From contig CAKZVT010000051.1 of the NCBI GenBank assembly GCA_937922435.1, positions 6,149 through 70,148 of the forward strand: a DNA stretch of 64,000 bases, written 5' to 3'. The notes below the pieces were generated by a model. The model saw only the letters and a program-made list of their open reading frames with translations. It was not told where the DNA came from and made no database searches. This DNA is from an uncultured Prevotella sp. Its GTDB lineage: Bacteria; Bacteroidota; Bacteroidia; Bacteroidales; Bacteroidaceae. Below, in pieces: positions 1-8,448 of the stretch (position 1 is its first letter; each line of letters starts with the position of its first letter). The position numbers and the translations under genes were made by a program.

Positions 1-65
1 TACGCACTTGCTGCGCTCGAAATTCCAACTTGTCAAATAATAATTAACCAGAATAATCGAGTAAA

Positions 66-3000
66 ATGAAAAAGTTAGTTTTAACAATAATGGCATCGAT
101 GCTCGCCATCTTTGCCGTCGCGCAGAACGTAAAGGTTACGGGATGCGTCGTTTCAAGCTCTGACAACGAGCCTCTGATAGGCGTCACCGTGAAAGTTCCC
201 GGCTCGTCGAGCGGCTCTATCACCGACTTCGACGGTAACTATACCATCAACGTTGACAAGAACGCCACCCTCGAGTTTACCATGATTGGCTTCAAGAGCC
301 AGCAGGTGAAGGTGGAGGGACGCTCCGTCATCAATGTTGCACTGCAGGACATGGCCGCCGACCTTGACGAGGTGGTTGTCATCGGTTACGGTTCGGTCAA
401 GAAGAGCGACCTTACCAGCAGCATCTCGGCCGTAAAGGGCGAGCAGCTCGAAAAGCTCTCGACTGGTAACGTGATGAACGCTTTGCAGGGACAGATTACC
501 GGTGTGCAGATACAGAATGCAGGTTCGCCGGGTTCTACTCCGCGCGTAATCATCCGCGGTGTGTCCACCATCAACGGTTCAGACCCCCTCTATGTTGTCG
601 ACGGCATGCCCGTAGGAACCAACATCAACTTCCTCAACCAGAACGATATAGAGTCGATGCAGGTGCTCAAGGACGCTTCGGCTGCCGCCATCTACGGTAC
701 CCGTGGTTCTAACGGCGTCATCCTTATTACGACCAAGAAGGGCAAGGCCGGCGCGGTGAAGTTCAACGCCAGCGTAAATGTCGGCTTGCAGACGCTTAAC
801 AAGCCCAACATGGCCAAGGCTTCAGAATATGAAAAACTGTTCAAGCAGCGTTACATCAACGACGGCAACGAGCCTACCTACAAGGGCATCGAGAACATTA
901 CCGACGCACAGGGCACCGACTGGTGGGACGAGTGTATGAACACCATCGCACTGCAGCAGAGCTACGACTTCGGCTTCTCGGGCGGCAACGACAAGCTCGT
1001 CTACAGTGCTAACATAGGCTACTACAAGCAGGATTCGCAGTACAAGGTAGGCCAGTGGCAGAAGCTGTCGGCACGTTTCAGCATGGAGTACAACTTCAAC
1101 AAGTACGTGAAGGCCGGCGTCGACCTTACACCGCGTTACGAGAACTGGGACAACACACCGTCGCTCATGAGTGCCATAATGAGCATGGACCCGACGACTC
1201 CCGTCTACAGGCCGAAGGAAGAGTGGACCAGCAACCCCTACAGCAACTACGCACGTTCCAACAACAACCAGGAGTGGAACCCCGTAGCCAACATGTACCG
1301 TCTCGATTCCGGCGCCGACGAGTATGCAATCCTTGCCACACCGTTCGTAAGCATCACCCCGATAAAGGGTCTTACCATACGCTCGCAGTTCGGTCTGAAC
1401 GCACGTTTCCGTCTCACCGACACCTTCAATCCTGATTTCTACATCGACAACCTCGAGCAGAACACTAACAACAATGCCGAGCGCAGGATGGAGAACTGGG
1501 TTGACTGGAACTGGACCAACACCATTACCTACATGACGACAATCGCCAAAGACCACAACATCAACGTCATGGGCGGTTACACGATGGAGCGTTTCCAGAA
1601 CTACTGGGCAAGCGCATACGCAGAGGACATACCTTCAAATACGGAGGGTTTGAGATTCCCGAGCGCCGGTACAAACAACATGAAGGCTTACGGTACTAAC
1701 TCTTACTCTTCGCTCATATCTTACCTTGCGCGTGTGATGTACAACTACAAGGAGCGTTACTATCTTACGGCTTCCGTCCGTGTCGACGGTTCGTCCAAGT
1801 TCTCAAAGGACAACCAGTACGCTACGTTCCCAGCTGTGTCAGGTGCATGGCGTGTTACAGCCGAGCCGTTCATGAAGAACCAGAAAATCTTTGACGACTT
1901 GAAAATCCGCGCAGGCTGGGGTAGGGTAGGTAACCAGAACATCGACAACTCAGCTTATATCAGTACTATCGGTAATGCCGATTATGTGTTCGGCCCCGAT
2001 GCAGACCGTGTAACGGGTACCATGCTTAGTGCTCTCGGCAACACAGCCCTTAAGTGGGAGACGGTTGAAGACTGGAACATTGGTGTCGACATGACCCTTC
2101 TCAACAGCCGTTTGAAAATCACCGCCGACTATTTTGAGAAGAAATCGCATGACATGCTTATGAATGCGGACAACCTTCTTATCCTCGGTTATGAGAACTG
2201 GAACTCGCAGATGTGGCAGAACATAGGTAGTATCAGTTCTCGCGGATGGGAAGTTAGCTTGAACTGGAATGACCACGTAGGCGATTTCCAGTACGGCGTA
2301 GGTGTCAATCTGTCGCAAATCAGGAATAAGGCCGAGAAATTCCTCGGTGAGCCGATTTACACTGGTGATTACAACGGCGACTACATCGCACGCAACGAGG
2401 AAGGACATGAACTTAGCCTCTTCTACGGCTACAAGACCGCCGGCATCTTCCAGAACAAGACAGAAGTAACTTCTTACACCAACCAGTACGGCGAACTGTT
2501 GCAGCCCAACGCCCAGCCGGGTGACATCCGCTTCGTCGACCTCAACCACGATGGTGTAATCGACGACAAGGATAAGACCTATATCGGCAACCCGTGGCCA
2601 GACATCATGATGGGTCTCAACCTCAATGCTTCTTGGAAAGGCTTTGACCTCGTAGCCCAGTTCTACGGAACGTTCGGCAACGACATATTCAACACCAACT
2701 GGGGACGCTACTCTGGCAACAGCGGACAGAACGTTTACGCTGGGGCATACGATGCCGCTTGGAACGGAGAAGGCACAAGCAACAAGATACCTCGCCTGTC
2801 GGTCAACGACTCCAACATGAACTACACGCGTATTTCCGACTTCTATGTGGAGGACGGTTCTTACTTCCGCTGCAAGCTGTTGCAAATCGGTTACACCTTG
2901 CCTAAGAAGTGGTTTGCCGACAAACTCACGGCACGCCTGTCGTTCTCTGTGCAGAACCTCTTTACAATCACTGGCTATTCAGGCGAAGACCCCGAGTCTG

Positions 3001-3095
3001 CCTCTATGGGTAACGGTATTACCGAGACAGGTATCGACTGGACTGGTTATCCTAATCCGCGTACTTTCCTCTTCGGTCTGAACCTCAATTTCTAA
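66..3095 (+). CDS. SusC/RagA-family TonB-linked outer membrane transporter
   Basis: This 1009-aa outer-membrane transporter would import oligosaccharides released at the cell surface, using TonB energy. Residues 1-20 form a signal peptide (ending AVAQ). A carboxypeptidase-regulatory-like beta-sandwich spans about 22-98, followed by the SusC signature DEVVVIGYG at 101-109, the plug domain, and a long beta-barrel ending in Phe (LNLNF). The length is normal for the family. It is the first gene of a plus-strand locus and is followed 38 bp later by its SusD partner. Only 65 bp lie upstream, so its promoter and any regulator are outside the window. The family is certain; the substrate is inferred from the downstream enzymes. 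Confidence 0.97.
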   Translation: MKKLVLTIMASMLAIFAVAQNVKVTGCVVSSSDNEPLIGVTVKVPGSSSGSITDFDGNYTINVDKNATLEFTMIGFKSQQVKVEGRSVINVALQDMAADLDEVVVIGYGSVKKSDLTSSISAVKGEQLEKLSTGNVMNALQGQITGVQIQNAGSPGSTPRVIIRGVSTINGSDPLYVVDGMPVGTNINFLNQNDIESMQVLKDASAAAIYGTRGSNGVILITTKKGKAGAVKFNASVNVGLQTLNKPNMAKASEYEKLFKQRYINDGNEPTYKGIENITDAQGTDWWDECMNTIALQQSYDFGFSGGNDKLVYSANIGYYKQDSQYKVGQWQKLSARFSMEYNFNKYVKAGVDLTPRYENWDNTPSLMSAIMSMDPTTPVYRPKEEWTSNPYSNYARSNNNQEWNPVANMYRLDSGADEYAILATPFVSITPIKGLTIRSQFGLNARFRLTDTFNPDFYIDNLEQNTNNNAERRMENWVDWNWTNTITYMTTIAKDHNINVMGGYTMERFQNYWASAYAEDIPSNTEGLRFPSAGTNNMKAYGTNSYSSLISYLARVMYNYKERYYLTASVRVDGSSKFSKDNQYATFPAVSGAWRVTAEPFMKNQKIFDDLKIRAGWGRVGNQNIDNSAYISTIGNADYVFGPDADRVTGTMLSALGNTALKWETVEDWNIGVDMTLLNSRLKITADYFEKKSHDMLMNADNLLILGYENWNSQMWQNIGSISSRGWEVSLNWNDHVGDFQYGVGVNLSQIRNKAEKFLGEPIYTGDYNGDYIARNEEGHELSLFYGYKTAGIFQNKTEVTSYTNQYGELLQPNAQPGDIRFVDLNHDGVIDDKDKTYIGNPWPDIMMGLNLNASWKGFDLVAQFYGTFGNDIFNTNWGRYSGNSGQNVYAGAYDAAWNGEGTSNKIPRLSVNDSNMNYTRISDFYVEDGSYFRCKLLQIGYTLPKKWFADKLTARLSFSVQNLFTITGYSGEDPESASMGNGITETGIDWTGYPNPRTFLFGLNLNF

Positions 3096-3133
3096 CCTAT
3101 ACAATCAAAACGTAATAAAAAACAAGGATTATC

Positions 3134-4753
3134 ATGAAAAGATATGGATATATACCGGGCTTGATGATGGCCGCCGCGCTGACCATGGGCACCGTATCGT
3201 GCTCCGACTTCCTTGACGAGCCGATTCTCGGCCAGCAAGACCTTGACAACTATTTTACCACAGAAGACGAGTGCAAGGACATCATAACAGGATGCTATCA
3301 GACACTGGCTTATGACGATTGGTGGCAGATTTACAAGTTCTACAATGCGTCAGACATGTGTACGGATGATGAATGGATGGGCAATACGACGCAGGACCCG
3401 GGTGAATACCGCGACCTCGCCCACTATTCAGGCAACACAATCAACGCCGGAAACTCATGTCAGAACTTCTGGCAGTACCGCTACAAGGGCATCTGTCGTT
3501 GCAATGTGGCCATTGAGCATATACCGCAAGTAAAGTTCAATGATGAGAAATTGCGTACACGCTACATAGCAGAGGCAAGGTTCTTGCGTGGCTTCCAATA
3601 CTTCGACCTTGTCAAGAACTTTGGAGGGCTGCCGCTTGTGACACAAATCATGATGCCTACCGAGATTCAGGGCATTACCCGTTCTTCTTTGGAGGACACT
3701 TACAAGTTCATTGAGGACGATTTCAAGTTTGCAATTGAAAACCTGCCTACCAAGGCAGAATACGCCCAAGAAGACCTCGGACGCGCTACGAGCGGTGCCG
3801 CCAAAGGTTTCCTTGCGAAGGTTTATCTCTATCAGGGGAAGTATGAGGAAGCTGAACCTTTGCTGGAAGACCTCTGCCGCCGCGGTGAATACTACGGAAT
3901 TACGCCTGAGTACGGCCTTATGGAGAATTTTGCTGATGTTTGGAGTATGGACCACAATAACAACAAAGAGAGTCTTTTTGAAATCCAGACAAACAGCAAC
4001 ACAACTTACGGATTAGGCGAGCGCCTTTCGGTCGTTGTCGGTTCCCGTGACGATGGCGGTTGGTCATGGGGTATGCCTACAAGCCATCTCGAGAACGCTT
4101 ACATCGCTGCTGGCGACGAAATCCGTCTGCGTTACACGATTTTGCATGATGGAGAGACCGACGTTCCCGGCGACCCGACATGGAACGAGGAGAATCCTTA
4201 TCCTATTTCATCCAAAAATCACAAGTCGGGCCGTGCCAACTTCAAGCTTTACATTCCGGTCGACAAGCGTCCCGACCCATACGATGCAGCTCATATTCCA
4301 TTGAATTACCGTTTGCTTCGCTACGCTGACGTATTGTTGATGTACGCCGAGGTTGAGAATGCCCTTGGCGACGATACCGAGGCTCGCTGGGCGTTGAACG
4401 AAGTCCGCGGACGTGTCGAACTGCCGGAAGTTACGGCTTCGGGCACAGAGCTTCGTGACGCCATCCGTCTTGAGCGTCGTCTTGAGCTGGCGTTTGAGGG
4501 CAACCGCCTGTACGACCTTCGCCGTTGGAAAGATGACAATGGCAAGTTTGCCATCCAGAACATAATGGGACCGAACGGAACATTCGTCCACTACAACCTT
4601 TATGAGTCGACCGACCCGTATGAGACAACCAACCAGCAGGAAGACAGCAACAAGGGTTACTACTTTAAGGAGGGACGCGACGAACTCTTCCCCATTCCTA
4701 ATTCTGAAATAACAATGTCAGGTGGCAGTATAGAACAAAATCCTGGATATTGA
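3134..4753 (+). CDS. SusD/RagB-family surface glycan-binding lipoprotein
   Basis: This 539-aa partner of the upstream transporter would bind glycan at the cell surface and cap the SusC barrel. A lipoprotein signal ends at VSCSDFLDEP; the acidic residues just after the Cys suit surface export in Bacteroidetes. The TPR-like helical SusD fold is indicated by the RFLRGFQYFDLVKNFGG segment near residue 150 and by the C-terminal RLERRLELAFEGNRLYDLRR block typical of the family. The stop TGA overlaps the next gene's ATG by one base, indicating translational coupling with the GH30 hydrolase. Confidence 0.96.
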   Translation: MKRYGYIPGLMMAAALTMGTVSCSDFLDEPILGQQDLDNYFTTEDECKDIITGCYQTLAYDDWWQIYKFYNASDMCTDDEWMGNTTQDPGEYRDLAHYSGNTINAGNSCQNFWQYRYKGICRCNVAIEHIPQVKFNDEKLRTRYIAEARFLRGFQYFDLVKNFGGLPLVTQIMMPTEIQGITRSSLEDTYKFIEDDFKFAIENLPTKAEYAQEDLGRATSGAAKGFLAKVYLYQGKYEEAEPLLEDLCRRGEYYGITPEYGLMENFADVWSMDHNNNKESLFEIQTNSNTTYGLGERLSVVVGSRDDGGWSWGMPTSHLENAYIAAGDEIRLRYTILHDGETDVPGDPTWNEENPYPISSKNHKSGRANFKLYIPVDKRPDPYDAAHIPLNYRLLRYADVLLMYAEVENALGDDTEARWALNEVRGRVELPEVTASGTELRDAIRLERRLELAFEGNRLYDLRRWKDDNGKFAIQNIMGPNGTFVHYNLYESTDPYETTNQQEDSNKGYYFKEGRDELFPIPNSEITMSGGSIEQNPGY

Positions 4754-6360
4754 TGAGAAACTTTCATTATCATTTTGTGCTTTTAGCGGCTTGTGCCGCA
4801 CTTTCAGTCGGATGTAGCGACAATGAGTCGTCTACATCCGACGACCATCAGCTGCCTACTATAGACACGGATATGGACATGGCCGTGAGCATCGACTGCT
4901 CGCAAGTGTTCCAGACAATCGACGGATTCTCGTCGTCAGACGCGTGGAACATGGATTATGTAGGCAAGTATTGGTCGGAAAAAGACAAGGAAGGCATCGC
5001 CCGTCTGCTCTTCTCGCAAGGGCGCGACTATTATGACCAGCCCGAAGGCATCGGTCTCTCTATGTGGCGTGTCAACGTGGGCGGCGGTTCGGCCGAGCAG
5101 GGCGACGCCAGCGGCATCAACGACCAGCCCGAACGTCGTGCCGAGTGTTTTCTCAACGCCGACGGTTCGTATGACTGGAACAAGGCCGCAGGCCAGCAGT
5201 ACTTCATGCGCAAGGCGCTGGAGTACGGCGTTGACAACTTCGTTCTGTTCAGCAACACCCCTCCCGTGTATTACACGAAAAACGGACTTGGATTCTCGAA
5301 CAGCGGAGCCTACACCAACCTGAAAGACGACTGCTACGGCAAGTTCGCCGATTTCCTGGCGACAGTGGCCGGCCATTTCAGTTCCGAAGGGTATCCTATA
5401 AAGTATGTAAGCCCTGTTAACGAGCCGCAATACGACTGGAACGGAGGGCAGGAAGGCAGCGGATGGCAGAACTCCGAGGTGGCAAAACTTGTAAGGGAGC
5501 TTGACGGCAGCCTTACCGCCAATGGACTTTCAGACACCAAAATCATGGTGGGCGAGGCCGGAGCATGGAACTATCTTTACGAGAGCGGCGGCGATGAAGG
5601 CCGTGGCAACGTAATCAGCAATTTCTTCGACCCTGCGTCAGCCAACTACATTGGCGACCTGGCGCATGTGCCAAGCATGATTTGCGCCCACAGCTACTGG
5701 CTCGACACGTCATGGAACGAGCTGCAGACCACGCGTGCAAAGGTGGCCGATGCCGCCAAGGCGCGCGGCCTTAGCCTGTACCAGACGGAGTGGTGCATGA
5801 TGAGCGAAAAGTATGAAGGCATAAGCAACTATGACAACGCGTCTTACATGGATTTGGCTTTGGCGATGGCTCAAGTTATCCATACAGACCTCACCGTAGC
5901 CAACGTGACTTCTTGGTCGTATTGGACTACATGTGAGCGCGAGCGTTGGAGCCAGAAGAGCCGTTTCTACCTGATACGCCTCACGCCGACAGGCGGCGAC
6001 TACGCCGACTTGGATGAAGGCGGCACATACACGGCTTCAAAGAACCTTTGGGTGCTTGGCAATTACAGCCTCTTCATCCGTCCGGGCTATAAGCGCGTGG
6101 CAGCCACGACGGCAGAGAAGGGCAGCGACTTCCTCGTTTCCGCCTACGTGTCGCCCGGCAACGACAAGCTCGTTGTGGTTTACGTCAACCTCAAGAAAGA
6201 GTCAGTAAAGGTGGATAACACCATTTCGGGAGGTGTGACGGCATCTGACGCCGTAGAGTACATCACGTCTGAAGGCCGCGACCTGCGCGAGGTGGGCAGC
6301 GAGATGCTTACAGTGGTGCCGGCACGTTCGGTGGCGACCATTGTCTATAACCTGAAGTGA
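4753..6360 (+). CDS. GH30-family glycoside hydrolase, lipoprotein (PUL copy 1)
   Basis: A 535-aa predicted glycosidase with a lipoprotein signal (LSVGCSDN), so probably anchored at the cell surface. The GH30 barrel begins at QTIDGFSSSDAW (compare the family GFGGS/DAW motif). The acid/base Glu is at about 224 in SPVNEPQYDW and the nucleophile Glu at about 346 in YQTEWCMM, with the family's C-terminal beta-domain after about 430. I start it at the ATG at 4753; a TTG one codon earlier is possible but unneeded. GH30 includes beta-1,6-galactanases, xylanases and glucosylceramidases. With GH35 and GH43 neighbours, an endo-beta-1,6-galactanase role is the best guess; the subfamily is unproven. Confidence 0.88.
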   Translation: MRNFHYHFVLLAACAALSVGCSDNESSTSDDHQLPTIDTDMDMAVSIDCSQVFQTIDGFSSSDAWNMDYVGKYWSEKDKEGIARLLFSQGRDYYDQPEGIGLSMWRVNVGGGSAEQGDASGINDQPERRAECFLNADGSYDWNKAAGQQYFMRKALEYGVDNFVLFSNTPPVYYTKNGLGFSNSGAYTNLKDDCYGKFADFLATVAGHFSSEGYPIKYVSPVNEPQYDWNGGQEGSGWQNSEVAKLVRELDGSLTANGLSDTKIMVGEAGAWNYLYESGGDEGRGNVISNFFDPASANYIGDLAHVPSMICAHSYWLDTSWNELQTTRAKVADAAKARGLSLYQTEWCMMSEKYEGISNYDNASYMDLALAMAQVIHTDLTVANVTSWSYWTTCERERWSQKSRFYLIRLTPTGGDYADLDEGGTYTASKNLWVLGNYSLFIRPGYKRVAATTAEKGSDFLVSAYVSPGNDKLVVVYVNLKKESVKVDNTISGGVTASDAVEYITSEGRDLREVGSEMLTVVPARSVATIVYNLK

Positions 6361-6584
6361 CTTTTGCGTGACGTGTGACTGTGTGGCGGCCGGGCGGCAT
6401 TGTCTTGCAGGATGAATGTCTTTCAGTCGTATTCAATGCAGCGTTGGTTGGCATATTGCATTGCCGCCTGCGCCATGCAGTCACACTACCACTTGACCGT
6501 TGCGGGCGCGGTATGGGCATGTAAGCCCACAGCCCGTTGACTTTGTAACCGTAAGACCTTAACACTTGAAAACCCCATAACAAG
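6361..6584 (+). other. 224-bp gap between the two GH30 genes
   Basis: No ORF with coding character and no convincing promoter box was found. Two 9-base arms (GTGTGACTG at 6371 and its complement near 6478) could pair over a distance. A short ATGGGC...AGCCCA hairpin lies near 6505-6525. The gap is long for an operon of this kind and may hold an RNA-processing or attenuation site, but nothing specific can be supported. Confidence 0.35.
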
Positions 6585-8138
6585 ATGACATTGATAAATA
6601 CATTGTTCCTCGCGGCGACGTTGGCGGCCGGCAATGGCGGTGCAGCCACCACTTTCAAGGTGGATACCGGCTGTCCGGAACAGACCGTCGAGCATTTCGG
6701 CGCGTCAGACGCCTGGAGCATGAAATACATCGGCCTTTGGCCGGAGAGCGAGCAGCGCAAGGTGGCCGACTGGCTGTTCTCAACCGAGGACGACGCTACA
6801 GGCAAGCCCAAGGGCATCGGCCTGTCGATATGGCGCTTCAACCTTGGTGCAGGCAGCGAGGAACAGGGCGACAAGGCGCAGATACAGCCATCTACGCGTA
6901 CCGAATGTTTCCTCAACGCCGACGGCACTTACGACTGGTCGAAGCAGGAAGGACAGCGCCGCTTCCTCGTGTTGGCCAAGGAGCGCGGTGTGCCCTATCT
7001 TCTGGCGTTCCTCAATTCGCCTCCAGTATTCTTCACGCAGAACGGCCTTGCCACCAACACTGGCCGCGGCGGTACGCTCAACCTGCGTGAAGACTGCTAT
7101 GACGATTTTGCAAAATACATCGCCACAGCGGTTGAAGGACTGGAGAAACACCACGGCCTGCACATCGACTACATAAGCCCCCTCAACGAGCCTGACGGCC
7201 ACTGGAACTGGCTCGGCCCGAAACAGGAGGGTACTCCGGCCACGAGCCGCGAGGTGGCGCGTGTGGCCCGAGAGCTTGACAGGCAAATCAGCAAGCGCAA
7301 GCTGACGACGAAAATCATAGTCAACGAGAGCAGCGACTACCGCTGCCTGCTTGGAACGCACATGACCGACTGGCAACGCGCCTTCGAGCTTGGCGCACTA
7401 TTCTCGCCCGACAGCACCGACACTTACGTGGGCAAGTGCAAGAACGTGCTGCCGCTCATTGCCGCCCACAGCTACTGGACCAACACTCCGCTCGACTACA
7501 TGCGCGAAATACGCCAGGCGCTGCGCGATTCCGTGAACAAGTATGGCGTCGACTTCTGGCAGACAGAGATTTGCATCATGGGCAACGACGAGGAAATAGG
7601 CGGTGGCGGCGGTTACGACTTCGGCATGAAGACAGCTCTTTACGTAGCCCGCGTAATACACAGCGACTTGGTAGACGCCAACGCGCGCAGCTGGTCGTGG
7701 TGGCGCGCCGTGGGCGGCGACTACAAGGACGGGCTTATCCGCGCCTACACCGTGGACGACATGAAGACTGGCTACGCCGTCGATTCCAAACTCATGTGGG
7801 CGCTCGGCAATTACAGCCGTTTCGTCCGTCCCGGAGCAGTGCGTTACGACATGGAGGCGTATTCGGCCGACGGTAGCGTGGTGGCCGACGGCTGCAACGA
7901 CGTGCACGGCATCATGTGTTCGGCCTACCGCAACAAGGACGGCCGCTGGGTAGTCGTGGCTATCAACTATTCCGAGGCCGTCAAGCCGTTCAACATCACC
8001 ATGGGCGACGGCAGCGCGCATACATGGAAGATGTACCGCACGTCTGACGTGTCAGGCGAGAGCCTCATGCCTGTGGGTTCTACAGCCGGGCAGACTACGC
8101 TTGCGCCGCGGTCAATCACAACTTTTGTCACCGAATAA
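6585..8138 (+). CDS. GH30-family glycoside hydrolase, secreted (PUL copy 2)
   Basis: A 517-aa paralogue of the preceding GH30 enzyme. The N-terminus (MTLINTLFLAATLAAGNGG) looks like a short Sec signal without a lipobox Cys, so this copy is probably periplasmic while copy 1 is surface-anchored. It shares the FGASDAWSM start of the barrel, acid/base Glu at about 202 (SPLNEPDGHWNW), nucleophile Glu at about 328 (WQTEICIMG), and the LMWALGNYSRFVRPG block that leads into the C-terminal beta-domain. The two proteins are clearly diverged rather than a recent duplication, implying different cleavage sites or locations. The exact linkage cut is not readable from sequence. Confidence 0.87.
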   Translation: MTLINTLFLAATLAAGNGGAATTFKVDTGCPEQTVEHFGASDAWSMKYIGLWPESEQRKVADWLFSTEDDATGKPKGIGLSIWRFNLGAGSEEQGDKAQIQPSTRTECFLNADGTYDWSKQEGQRRFLVLAKERGVPYLLAFLNSPPVFFTQNGLATNTGRGGTLNLREDCYDDFAKYIATAVEGLEKHHGLHIDYISPLNEPDGHWNWLGPKQEGTPATSREVARVARELDRQISKRKLTTKIIVNESSDYRCLLGTHMTDWQRAFELGALFSPDSTDTYVGKCKNVLPLIAAHSYWTNTPLDYMREIRQALRDSVNKYGVDFWQTEICIMGNDEEIGGGGGYDFGMKTALYVARVIHSDLVDANARSWSWWRAVGGDYKDGLIRAYTVDDMKTGYAVDSKLMWALGNYSRFVRPGAVRYDMEAYSADGSVVADGCNDVHGIMCSAYRNKDGRWVVVAINYSEAVKPFNITMGDGSAHTWKMYRTSDVSGESLMPVGSTAGQTTLAPRSITTFVTE

Positions 8139-8448
8139 GAATGCTCCCAAGGCAATGATTTGCGCCTTTCAGCGTTTTTGTAGTATGGCAGTGACGCCGA
8201 TGACACCGTGAAAACCGTAACAAACAAGCCTGCGAGGATTGCAATTTATAAGTTGTTTCCGCATAGTTAAAGTAAGGTCTTAATCTTGTGCAGGGTTCTG
8301 CTTACGGTATGAAAGGTGCTCTTTTGGCGTGCGAAAGATGCCCTTTCGGCATGTAAAAGGCCGTCTTTCGCACGTCAAGATACGGTCAGTCGTAAAGCCG
8401 TTACACGCTTCAGAAGCATAAAACGAAATATAAACATAAGACAAGAAT
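8139..8448 (+). repeat. Intergenic gap with an AAAGGCC-type hairpin
   Basis: This 310-bp gap has no coding region. At 8328-8374 an 11-bp stem (CGTGCGAAAGA with TCTTTCGCACG) encloses a smaller TGCC/GGCA hairpin at 8339-8351. The words AAAAGGCCGTCTTTCG and CCCTTTCGGCATG resemble those in gaps at 27.4, 60.6 and 63.8 kb, marking it as one member of a dispersed intergenic family. It may separate expression of the GH30 and GH35 genes. Confidence 0.6.

Noticed and set aside
822..2885. Long open frames antisense to susC (822-1556 and 1950-2885)
   Set aside because: They lie opposite a certain gene with strong codon bias, encode low-complexity Val/Arg-rich sequence, and have no promoter or start signal.
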